Assembly: GCA_946184595.1 (NCBI GenBank)
Contig: CAMHFM010000068.1
Coordinates: 1-5,300, forward strand
Source: an uncultured Azospirillum sp.
GTDB taxonomy: Bacteria; Pseudomonadota; Alphaproteobacteria; RF32; CAG-239
Length of the DNA: 5,300 nucleotides
Reading direction: 5' to 3'
The position numbers and the translations under genes were made by a program. Of this stretch, positions 1-5,154 are shown piece by piece (the first letter of the stretch is position 1; each line of letters starts with the position of its first letter). Under the pieces are notes generated by a model. It saw only the letters and a list, made by a program, of their open reading frames with translations. It did no database searches and was not told the DNA's origin.

Positions 1-2
1 AA

Positions 3-527
3 CACGGTGCTGACCCTTTTAATAAAACCCCCTTCACAAAATACCAAACAATTTATGATGCATGGTTTGATAAAGAGGGAAACTATCGTGATTTCAATTA
101 TCAACACCATGAAGCGAATTTTGAGCCTAATAAAAGTTACTTTAGCAATGAGTATAACCAACAGCGTCGTCGAGAACAGAAAGAAGCAACCATACTATTA
201 GAATCGCATTTACAAAAAATTCGAGCACTATGCAAACCTGAATATGAAGGGAAACCTCTTTTTTCAGACAAAGAAAGTGAAGGATTAACATTAAAGGAAA
301 AAGAAAATTTATGGCAGAAAAAACAATTCATTCAAAGAATGTTAAAAAACAAAAAAACGAAAGTATTCAAAATTGATGATCCTCTGGAAAGTAGAGATCT
401 TAATATACGGGGGCTTAGTGAGGAACAGCATTGGGGTGCATATCAATTTCAACTTAAACAGAAGTACCCTGAAAAATATAAAGAAATTCAACAAAAAATA
501 AAGGAAAAAATAGAAAAAGATAGATAA
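3..527 (+). CDS. C-terminal part of an unidentified charged protein (5' end outside window)
   Basis: This frame is open from the left edge to a TAA at 525-527, giving 174 visible codons, so it is the 3' part of a longer gene; an internal ATG at 339 is unlikely to be the true start because coding-like sequence runs well upstream of it. The visible protein begins HGADPFNKTPFTKYQTIYDA and is rich in Lys, Glu, Gln, Asn and aromatic residues. It has an Arg/Glu/Gln stretch (QQRRREQKE) and ends in a Lys/Glu helix (KYKEIQQKIKEKIEKDR) that could be a short coiled coil or nucleic-acid-binding tail. It shows no signal peptide, membrane segment or cysteine cluster, so it looks cytosolic. I do not recognise the family. 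A strong terminator starts 2 nt after the stop, so this gene ends a transcription unit and ligA downstream is separate. Confidence 0.7.
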   Translation, partial: HGADPFNKTPFTKYQTIYDAWFDKEGNYRDFNYQHHEANFEPNKSYFSNEYNQQRRREQKEATILLESHLQKIRALCKPEYEGKPLFSDKESEGLTLKEKENLWQKKQFIQRMLKNKKTKVFKIDDPLESRDLNIRGLSEEQHWGAYQFQLKQKYPEKYKEIQQKIKEKIEKDR

Positions 528-529
528 TT

Positions 530-561
530 AAAACAGGCAACTCCTCCGAGTTGCCTGTTTT
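530..561 (+). terminator. Rho-independent terminator of the upstream CDS
   Basis: A perfect 14-bp inverted repeat (530-543 with 548-561) has a 4-nt CTCC loop and a TTTT run closing its 3' arm. It starts 2 nt after the stop at 527. The 5' side is AAAA preceded by AATT, so it could also work weakly on the minus strand. It is unrelated in sequence to the TCCC-TTGATGAC hairpin family found later in the window. Confidence 0.9.
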
Positions 562-645
562 AGTGTCCATAAAAAACACATTCTTCTGGAAATAAAGGTA
601 AAGAGGGGATATATTTCCAGAGATGACTATTATAATAAGGACACT
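562..645 (+). promoter_or_regulatory. Nested inverted repeats in the ligA upstream region
   Basis: Between the terminator and ligA lies an inner perfect 10-bp inverted repeat (tctggaaata at 585-594, tatttccaga at 612-621, 17-nt spacer). It is enclosed by an outer 7-bp repeat (agtgtcc at 562-568, ggacact at 639-645). The outer right arm includes part of the ligA Shine-Dalgarno. This could be an operator-like dyad or an RNA leader that partly hides the ribosome site. The inner dyad is unlikely by chance; the outer one could be. A TATATT at 610-615 and a TATAAT at 631-636 resemble -10 boxes, but neither has a convincing -35, and the latter would start transcription almost on the ribosome site. 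The ligA promoter is therefore not assigned. Confidence 0.4.
637..641 (+). promoter_or_regulatory. Ribosome binding site of ligA
   Basis: AAGGA ends 6 nt before the ATG at 648, an ideal spacing. This fixes the ligA start, and the protein from there has the expected family N-terminus. Confidence 0.75.
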
Positions 646-647
646 TT

Positions 648-2726
648 ATGAAACCAATTAACGAATTAACTAAAGAAGAAGCTCTTGCCGAATTAAAATA
701 CATTGCCGAAGAAATGGCAAAGTCTGATATTGCCTATTATCAAAATGACGCCCCATATCTGACCGATGCGGAATATGATTCTCTCAAACTCCGCAATGAA
801 CAGATTGAAAAACGCTTCCCCGAGTTAATTCTTGCCAACAGCCCGTCTAAAAAAATCGGTGCCCCATTGCAAAGCGGTTTCAAAAAAATCACCCACCGTT
901 TTCCGATGCTTTCCTTAGCTGACGTGTTTTCGATTGAAGAAGTTGACGACTTTATTATGAGTGTCAAACGCTTTCTTAACACAGCAGAAACACCAACTTT
1001 TATGGCTGAGCCGAAAATCGACGGTTTATCTTTTTCCGCTCGTTATGAAAACGGCAAATTTATCTCCGGCGCCACCCGTGGTGATGGCATCGTCGGCGAA
1101 GATATCACCGAAAACCTCAAAACCATTAAACAACTCCCACTCACTTTAGAAAACGCTCCTGCAATTCTCGAAGTTCGCGGTGAAGTGTATATGAGTAAAC
1201 AAGACTTTTTCAACCTCAATCAACGCTATGAAGCTGAGGGTAAAAAAACTTTCGCCAACCCGCGCAACGCCGCTGCCGGCTCTTTACGTCAACTCGATTC
1301 TAAAATTACTGCTGAGCGCAATTTAAGCCTTTGGGCCTATACGTGGGGCGAAGTCTCCGAGCGCTGTTGGAACACTCAACAAGAATTTTTTGATTGTCTG
1401 GAAAAATGGGGTTTTCCGGTTAATCCGCATAACAAACTTTGCTCCAATCAACAGGAAATCGAAGACAATTTCAATCACTTAATGGAGATTCGCGCGGATT
1501 TACCTTATGATATTGACGGCATTGTTTACAAGGTCAATGATATTGCTTTACAAGAACGCTTAGGCTTTTTGACTCGTACCCCGCGTTGGGCAGTCGCTCA
1601 TAAATTTCCTGCCGAACAGGCTATTACCAAAATTAATAATATTCGCATTCAGGTCGGACGTACCGGCGCCTTAACTCCTGTGGCTGACCTTGAGCCGATT
1701 ACTGTCGGTGGTGTGGTTGTTTCGCATGCCACTTTGCATAATGAAGATGAAATCAAACGCAAAGATATTCGTATTGGTGATTGGGTTATTATTCAACGTG
1801 CCGGCGATGTCATTCCACAAGTTGTTGCTGTTTTACCAGAAAAACGTCCGGAAAATTCGCAAGAATTTATTTTCCCGACCACCTGCCCTGTTTGCGGTGC
1901 ACACGCTATCCGCGAGGAAGATGAAGCCGTCCGTCGTTGTACCGGCGGATTAAGCTGTCCGGCACAAGCGGTTGAACGTATTATTCACTTTGTTTCAAAA
2001 GATGCTTTTGATATTGAAGGTTTAGGCGAAAAAATCGTTGAAGATTTTTATAAAGAAGGAATTTTACATACCCCTGACGATATCTTCACTTTAGAAGAAC
2101 GCAATGATGACGGCGATTTATTCTCTCATCAATCCGGCACTGCCTTGCATTTGGAATCTCGCGAAGGCTGGGGCAAAAAATCGGTCGACAATTTATTTAA
2201 TGCCATTAACCGCAAACGTACCATGCCATTGGATCGTTTTATTTATGCGCTTGGAATTCGCCAAGTCGGTTCGGCAACTTCACGCTTGCTTGCTCAAAAC
2301 TATGGAAGTTTCACTCATTTTATGAATGATATGCAGGCTAAAGAAACAGCCAAACTGGTTTCGATTGATGGTATAGGCGGTGCCATGGCAAAAGACATTG
2401 TCGAGTTTTTCCAAGAAGAGCATAATCTTCAAATCATCAATAAACTGCTCTCTCATGTAAAGGTTGAAGATTTTATTGATGACACCAGACACGATTCCCC
2501 TATTTCCGGTAAAACCGTTGTTTTCACCGGAACCTTAGAGAAAATGACACGATCCGAAGCTAAAGCCAAAGCTTTAAATTTAGGTGCTAAAGTTGCCGGC
2601 TCGGTTTCTGCCCATACTGATTACGTCATCATGGGCGCAGATGCCGGAAGCAAAGCTAAAAAAGCTCAAGAACTCGGAATTAAAATTTTAAGCGAAGCAG
2701 AATTTTTAGAACTCATTCAAAAATAA
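648..2726 (+). CDS. ligA: NAD+-dependent DNA ligase LigA
   Basis: LigA seals 3'-OH/5'-phosphate nicks in duplex DNA using NAD+ and is the cytoplasmic ligase joining Okazaki fragments and finishing repair. The 692-aa protein is full length for the family. Domains in order: Ia (1-65; YYQNDAP then DAEYD at 40-44, which binds the NMN half of NAD+); adenylation domain with the catalytic Lys123 in EPKIDG, GATRGDG (Arg144), EVRGEV (Glu175), FANPRNAAAGSLRQ (202-215), DIDGIVYKV (Lys295) and PRWAVAHKF (Lys319); OB fold around 325-400 (QVGRTGALTPVA, QRAGDVIPQVV); zinc finger with Cys413, Cys416, Cys431 and Cys437; helix-hairpin-helix domain about 440-600; and a C-terminal BRCT domain 617-692 (GKTVVFTGTL). 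All catalytic residues are present. The usual SLxN before the active site reads SLAD here (89-92). Codon use favours AT-ending codons (GAA, AAA, TTA) and CGT/CGC for Arg. It is probably monocistronic, with a terminator directly after its stop. Confidence 0.98.
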   Translation: MKPINELTKEEALAELKYIAEEMAKSDIAYYQNDAPYLTDAEYDSLKLRNEQIEKRFPELILANSPSKKIGAPLQSGFKKITHRFPMLSLADVFSIEEVDDFIMSVKRFLNTAETPTFMAEPKIDGLSFSARYENGKFISGATRGDGIVGEDITENLKTIKQLPLTLENAPAILEVRGEVYMSKQDFFNLNQRYEAEGKKTFANPRNAAAGSLRQLDSKITAERNLSLWAYTWGEVSERCWNTQQEFFDCLEKWGFPVNPHNKLCSNQQEIEDNFNHLMEIRADLPYDIDGIVYKVNDIALQERLGFLTRTPRWAVAHKFPAEQAITKINNIRIQVGRTGALTPVADLEPITVGGVVVSHATLHNEDEIKRKDIRIGDWVIIQRAGDVIPQVVAVLPEKRPENSQEFIFPTTCPVCGAHAIREEDEAVRRCTGGLSCPAQAVERIIHFVSKDAFDIEGLGEKIVEDFYKEGILHTPDDIFTLEERNDDGDLFSHQSGTALHLESREGWGKKSVDNLFNAINRKRTMPLDRFIYALGIRQVGSATSRLLAQNYGSFTHFMNDMQAKETAKLVSIDGIGGAMAKDIVEFFQEEHNLQIINKLLSHVKVEDFIDDTRHDSPISGKTVVFTGTLEKMTRSEAKAKALNLGAKVAGSVSAHTDYVIMGADAGSKAKKAQELGIKILSEAEFLELIQK

Positions 2727-2770
2727 AAAAATCCCCTTGATGACCATCATGTCAATCAAGGGGATTTTTT
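2727..2770. terminator. Bidirectional terminator between ligA and gene A (hairpin family copy 0)
   Basis: Arms 2727-2744 and 2751-2769 pair through A5-TCCCC-TTGA and TGAC against GTCA and TCAA-GGGGA-T5, with a bulged A at 2755 and a 6-nt CATCAT loop. It has T runs in both directions. Only 42 nt separate the ligA stop (ends 2726) from the gene A stop (2769-2771, minus), so one hairpin serves both convergent genes. It belongs to the same family as the hairpins at 4317-4363 and 5110-5153. Confidence 0.9.
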
Positions 2771-3344
2771 ATGCGCAAAACGCAATAAAATCTTCGAGTG
2801 TCCCAGCTTTTTCCTTAAGACAGGAGCAAACAAGTTTCGACTTCCGAATGTTTTCTTCTCGGAGATCATCAGGATAAACACCAGACACGAGATCCAAAAG
2901 AAGAGCACTGACAAACTCTAAGGGAAGAAGATGTGTCGTTCCCCAAAAATCCTTACGAACATCTAAATTCGTGTAGGCCGGAGAAAACTTCTCATCAAAG
3001 CAGCCATATCCGAGCCCCGACTTACGCCCACAGGCACAAGCGAGCATACCGCGAATAATCAGAACATGAAAGCCATCTTTAAGAAGCTGCGCTGCCTTTG
3101 CCAAAACTGCAGAAATATCTTTCTGCTCATCCTCAGAAAAAGCTCCAAACTCATTGATTTTACGGAGAAGGACAGGAACATGAGATTCATCAAGAATTCT
3201 CTCAATCTGAAGGGCAGCTGCCCGCTCCTTCACCACCAAATCTTGAAAGCCCATCTGACTTAAGCCATATCTCGGTGCAAGGAGATTATTCTCACATACT
3301 TCAATGGCATCAGGATTTTTCATTGATACAATAATTTTTTCCAT
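2769..3344 (-). CDS. Gene A: hypothetical 191-aa protein, C-terminal motif shared with gene B
   Basis: I do not recognise this protein. It is complete (ATG at 3344-3342, TAA at 2771-2769), soluble-looking and without a signal peptide. Around 92-116 it has a short hydrophobic strand and a small Cys/Gly cluster (ACACGRKSGLGYGC), and two more cysteines occur in VCSC near 172-175. Residues 130-156 (RKDFWGTTHLLP... D151, G155) match residues 109-135 of gene B without gaps, and both proteins end in an acidic-FI[AS] segment, so they probably share a C-terminal domain. No good Shine-Dalgarno precedes the ATG; a second ATG (codon 8) is no better. It has its own apparent promoter and shares a leader element with gene B. 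Codon use differs from ligA: about half the Glu codons are GAG, and AAG and CAG are common, which hints at a different origin. Confidence 0.8.
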   Translation of the reverse strand: MEKIIVSMKNPDAIEVCENNLLAPRYGLSQMGFQDLVVKERAAALQIERILDESHVPVLLRKINEFGAFSEDEQKDISAVLAKAAQLLKDGFHVLIIRGMLACACGRKSGLGYGCFDEKFSPAYTNLDVRKDFWGTTHLLPLEFVSALLLDLVSGVYPDDLREENIRKSKLVCSCLKEKAGTLEDFIAFCA

Positions 3345-3365
3345 ATTTTACGAAGTTTAAGAAGT

Positions 3366-3389
3366 TAATAATAAAATTCATAATTCTCT
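3366..3389 (-). promoter_or_regulatory. Conserved leader element upstream of gene A
   Basis: Read on the minus strand, AGAGAATTATGAAT is followed by TTT and ATTATTA. The same 24 nt, with only the central triplet changed to AAA, lies upstream of gene B (4943-4966). It sits 21 nt before the gene A ATG (20 nt for B) and 11 nt after the -10 box in both cases, so it is probably in the 5' UTR. The ATG inside it opens a 23-codon overlapping frame (3381 to the TGA at 3312-3310) that would read through the gene A start in another frame, a possible upstream ORF. Confidence 0.5.
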
Positions 3390-3400
3390 GATAGTCTGAA

Positions 3401-3428
3401 AATATAACAGGTATAAAAAAAGAATCAA
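3401..3428 (-). promoter_or_regulatory. Predicted promoter of gene A
   Basis: On the minus strand TTGATT (3428-3423) and TATATT (3406-3401) are separated by 16 nt, matching the sigma-70 consensus 4/6 and 5/6. The predicted start falls around 3392-3395, just before the conserved leader element. The -35 overlaps the stop codon of the membrane-protein gene (3427-3425), so gene A may also receive read-through, since no terminator separates the two. Confidence 0.4.
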
Positions 3429-4147
3429 TCTAATATTAAAATTTCATACGTTTTTGCTAAGGTTAAATTAAATAAAATGGAAAGCGGCGCGACAATTCCG
3501 AAAAACAACCAATAGTGCAAATCAAAATATCTATCTGCACCCCAAGCCGCAACGATAATGAAATAAAAAACAAACAATACTTTAAGAAAAAGGCGATAAT
3601 AACCGGCTGTATGTTTATATACATTTTTAAATGAGCCGCTACGCCCGATGATTGAAGAGATCCAAGCCATCAAAGGACGATATAAAATAATCGGTGACAT
3701 CAGTAATAAAATCAAACTGATAATAATGTCATAAATATTAGATTCTCCCATAAAATCACCGATAAAGACCGTTATTGCTCGTTTAATTGTCTCAGAAACC
3801 CCACCGAACATAAGCGGTAAATACGGCAAATAAGCCAATACTGTCATTCCTAACATCATCACGAATAAAACTTTAACTGCAGGTAATAACGTATCAAAAA
3901 ATTTCATCGATAACAAATAAGGGGGACGCTTAAAATACCAACGGAAAAAAGCAAAATTAAACAGATAATATCCTAATCCCCACAGCAAAAACCATACCGT
4001 GCGAATTCCACCAAGTCCCAAAGATAAAACGGCAAAAAAACAAAAATTAATCAGCACAAAAGCAATCAACGATTTATAATTCAAAATCGTAAATTCACTA
4101 AGACTTTGTCGTAATGTCTTAAATTTCAGACGTTTTCTACCCGCCAT
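3425..4147 (-). CDS. Six-helix integral membrane protein, function unknown
   Basis: The 240-aa protein starts with a basic cytoplasmic tail (MAGRKRLKFK) and has about six hydrophobic segments: roughly 26-46, 49-69, 87-111, 138-157, 184-203 and 209-230. It has no cleavable signal peptide, so the inner membrane with both ends inside is the likely topology. Aromatic residues are abundant. There is no transporter, protease or transferase motif I can name, and no charged residue patterns inside the helices. The frame extends four codons further to a TTG at 4159-4157, but the ATG at 4147-4145 is preferred because GGAAG sits 5 nt upstream of it. Base and codon use resemble ligA (TTA, AAA, GAA), unlike genes A and B. 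No hairpin follows the stop; it is separated from gene A by 80 nt containing the gene A promoter. It could be co-transcribed with A, but nothing ties their roles together. Confidence 0.85.
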   Translation of the reverse strand: MAGRKRLKFKTLRQSLSEFTILNYKSLIAFVLINFCFFAVLSLGLGGIRTVWFLLWGLGYYLFNFAFFRWYFKRPPYLLSMKFFDTLLPAVKVLFVMMLGMTVLAYLPYLPLMFGGVSETIKRAITVFIGDFMGESNIYDIIISLILLLMSPIILYRPLMAWISSIIGRSGSFKNVYKHTAGYYRLFLKVLFVFYFIIVAAWGADRYFDLHYWLFFGIVAPLSILFNLTLAKTYEILILD

Positions 4148-4152
4148 GATTG

Positions 4153-4157
4153 CTTCC
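4153..4157 (-). promoter_or_regulatory. Ribosome binding site deciding the membrane-protein start
   Basis: GGAAG on the minus strand lies 5 nt before the ATG at 4147. It overlaps the alternative upstream TTG start, so that start is unlikely to be used. The run upstream is T-rich with no other purine tract. Confidence 0.5.
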
Positions 4158-4259
4158 AAAAAAAATTCTTTTTCATTGTAAACTTATCAGAGTTTTCTAA
4201 AATAATTATTAATAAATAAAGTGACAAGTTACCCTTCCAAACCACATATATTTCCACCT

Positions 4260-4312
4260 GTCACCCCTCCACGCTGAAAGCGTGGTCAAGGGGTCTTCGA
4301 CTTTTCAAAAAA
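4260..4312 (+). repeat. 53-nt structured intergenic repeat, copy 1
   Basis: These 53 nt are identical to 5052-5104 (offset 792). They fold as a two-tier hairpin: inner stem CCACGCT/AGCGTGG (4269-4275 with 4279-4285, GAA loop) stacked on outer stem ACCCCT/AGGGGT (4263-4268 with 4289-4294), with a TCA bulge at 4286-4288. A weak GTC/GAC closing pair lies outside it. The element sits between the membrane-protein gene and the 3' end of gene B, immediately before the hairpin at 4317-4363. It has no ORF and no transposase-like features. Confidence 0.9.
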
Positions 4313-4316
4313 GCAC

Positions 4317-4363
4317 AAAAAAATCCCTTTGATGACCGTTAAGTCAATCAAAGGGATTTTTTT
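4317..4363. terminator. Bidirectional terminator after gene B (hairpin family copy 1)
   Basis: A7-TCCCTTTGA/TGAC (4317-4336) pairs with GTCA/TCAAAGGGA-T7 (4343-4363), with a bulged A at 4347 and a 6-nt CGTTAA loop. The stop codon of gene B (4364-4362) overlaps the T/A run at the stem base. Both strands give a T7 tail, so it can end gene B on the minus strand and a plus-strand transcript from the 53-nt repeat. Confidence 0.88.
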
Positions 4364-4922
4364 ATTTGTAATTGGAAATGAATTCATCAATTTCTTTGTT
4401 CTGGCGATCTCTAGCATCAAAAACGTTAGCATCACCAGCTCGTTGAGCCGTAAACACCCTTGCTACTGCAAAAGTCTGTGATTTTTCGAGGTCAGATTTG
4501 CAGGGACTTTCCAGATTAATACCATCTCTGGTATCTCGAATGATTCCTGCAGCCAGGCGAACAGGAAGCTCCCACTCTGTGCCCCAAAGCTCCATACGGC
4601 CATTTTTGCTGTCGATATTATGATTGAGACAATAATATTGCAATACATTATGTAATTTGTAACTCGATCCTACAGACAGCTCCATAAGCTCTAATGATAG
4701 ACTTGTTTCCAACCCATTCATAGAAGCTGCGAGCAAAACTTTCTGCGTTTCTGCTATACGCTCTTCCCTAAGTTCAGGCACTATTTCCCTAATCAGCCAA
4801 ACCATCTTTGGTAAAGCTTGATTAGCAATTTTGTTTAATGTTTCGTGAGAGATTGCTTCTTCTAAATTCGCCATCAATCCAGATTTTTTCTGAAACAGTT
4901 TTAATCCTTCAATTGTTTTCAT
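4362..4922 (-). CDS. Gene B: hypothetical 186-aa protein, C-terminal motif shared with gene A
   Basis: I do not recognise this protein. It is soluble, mostly helical in appearance and lacks a signal peptide. The N-terminal half (about 17-90) is made of amphipathic, Leu/Glu-rich segments. Residues 109-135 (RMELWGTEWELP... D130, G134) align without gaps to gene A residues 130-156, and the C-terminal IDEFIS matches LEDFIA of gene A; B carries about 16 extra residues between these two motifs. The ATG at 4922-4920 has only a poor ribosome site (AGAG, 1 nt away); an ATG at codon 17 preceded by TGGATTG is an alternative. Arg codons include AGG (3) and AGA (2) out of 11, whereas ligA uses mainly CGT/CGC, suggesting a different origin. 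The gene has its own promoter and a leader element shared with gene A, and its stop is fused to a family hairpin. Confidence 0.8.
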   Translation of the reverse strand: MKTIEGLKLFQKKSGLMANLEEAISHETLNKIANQALPKMVWLIREIVPELREERIAETQKVLLAASMNGLETSLSLELMELSVGSSYKLHNVLQYYCLNHNIDSKNGRMELWGTEWELPVRLAAGIIRDTRDGINLESPCKSDLEKSQTFAVARVFTAQRAGDANVFDARDRQNKEIDEFISNYK

Positions 4923-4942
4923 ACTCTTTTGTTTTTAATTTA

Positions 4943-4966
4943 TAATAATTTTATTCATAATTCTCT
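4943..4966 (-). promoter_or_regulatory. Conserved leader element upstream of gene B
   Basis: This is the second copy of the AGAGAATTATGAAT-NNN-ATTATTA element (21 of 24 identical to 3366-3389), 20 nt before the gene B ATG and 11 nt after its -10 box. Here the internal ATG (4958-4956) opens a 7-codon frame, MNKIIIN, with its TAA at 4937-4935. The frames in the two copies differ in length, so a conserved peptide is less likely than a conserved RNA or DNA signal. Confidence 0.5.
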
Positions 4967-4977
4967 TTACATAAAAG

Positions 4978-5006
4978 AATATACCATATTTTTTATGTCC
5001 ACGCAA
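4978..5006 (-). promoter_or_regulatory. Predicted promoter of gene B
   Basis: On the minus strand TTGCGT (5006-5001) and TATATT (4983-4978) are spaced by 17 nt. The -10 is 5/6 to consensus and identical to that of gene A; the -35 matches only TTG. The predicted start near 4970 gives a leader of about 50 nt that contains the conserved element. Confidence 0.42.
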
Positions 5007-5051
5007 TATATTTTTGTCAATTTTTTCAAAAAAAGATATTTTATATAACAA

Positions 5052-5104
5052 GTCACCCCTCCACGCTGAAAGCGTGGTCAAGGGGTCTTCGACTTTTCAA
5101 AAAA
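5052..5104 (+). repeat. 53-nt structured intergenic repeat, copy 2
   Basis: This copy is identical to 4260-4312, with the same two-tier hairpin: ACCCCT/AGGGGT (5055-5060 with 5081-5086) over CCACGCT/AGCGTGG (5061-5067 with 5071-5077). The closing pairs are longer here, AAGTC (5050-5054) with GACTT (5091-5095) around an unpaired CTTC. It lies between gene B and the zinc-ribbon gene, in the same orientation and the same position relative to a family terminator as copy 1. Confidence 0.9.
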
Positions 5105-5109
5105 ATCAC

Positions 5110-5153
5110 AAAAAAATTCCCTTGGTGACGGTTAAGTCAACCAAGGGGATTTT
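5110..5153. terminator. Bidirectional terminator after the zinc-ribbon gene (hairpin family copy 2)
   Basis: A-run-TTCCCTTGG/TGAC (to 5129) pairs with GTCA/CCAAGGGGA-TTTT (5136-5153), with a bulged A (5139/5140) and a 6-nt GGTTAA loop. Compared with copies 0 and 1, the pair A-T next to the bulge is G-C here (TTGA/TCAA becomes TTGG/CCAA), a compensatory change supporting the stem. The minus-strand tail is T7, so it should mainly end the zinc-ribbon gene. Confidence 0.82.
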
Positions 5154-5154
5154 G

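Larger units (their letters stand above)
4258..4363 (+). ncRNA. Candidate small RNA, copy 1 (repeat hairpin plus terminator)
   Basis: Read on the plus strand, the 53-nt hairpin, an A-rich linker and a TCCC-type terminator ending in T7 form a ~105-nt unit with the layout of a bacterial sRNA. Upstream, TATATT (4247-4252) would place a start around 4258-4260, exactly at the repeat edge. A GTGACA at 4221-4226 could be the -35, but the 20-nt spacing is long. The alternative is that this is a DNA repeat, with the terminator serving only gene B. Confidence 0.3.
5049..5153 (+). ncRNA. Candidate small RNA, copy 2 (repeat hairpin plus terminator)
   Basis: The organisation matches copy 1. A possible plus-strand promoter is better here: TTGTCA (5014-5019, 5/6) and TATTTT (5037-5042, 4/6) with 17-nt spacing, predicting a start near 5049-5050, where the hairpin begins. 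The transcript would run to the terminator at 5110-5153. It would be divergent from gene B, whose promoter lies just to the left. The plus-strand tail is TTTTG, weaker than in copy 1. Confidence 0.33.

Noticed and set aside
339..527. Separate 62-aa gene starting at 339
   Set aside because: The same frame is open to the window's left edge with similar composition, and the ATG has no convincing ribosome site; it is better read as part of the larger truncated gene.
631..636. Perfect TATAAT as the ligA -10 box
   Set aside because: It would start transcription around 643, leaving almost no leader and removing the Shine-Dalgarno at 637-641; there is no matching -35.
740..2492. Other open frames within ligA on both strands
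   Set aside because: All lie inside the complete, motif-verified ligA and have no recognisable content or ribosome sites.
4148..4159. TTG start at 4159 for the membrane protein
   Set aside because: The only Shine-Dalgarno-like sequence (GGAAG, 4157-4153) overlaps that TTG and is well placed for the ATG at 4147.
4260..5104. Insertion sequence defined by the 53-nt repeats as flanking ends
   Set aside because: The repeats are direct, and the enclosed gene B has no transposase motif; there are no terminal inverted repeats or target duplications at the edges.
4260..5153. Integron attC sites
   Set aside because: The hairpins have unpaired bases and lie at gene 3' ends as attC sites do, but I see no GTTRRRY/RYYYAAC core pair and no integrase.
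4148..5154. CRISPR array from the repeated spacer sequence
   Set aside because: Only two copies, 792 nt apart with a gene between them, with no regular spacers and no cas genes.
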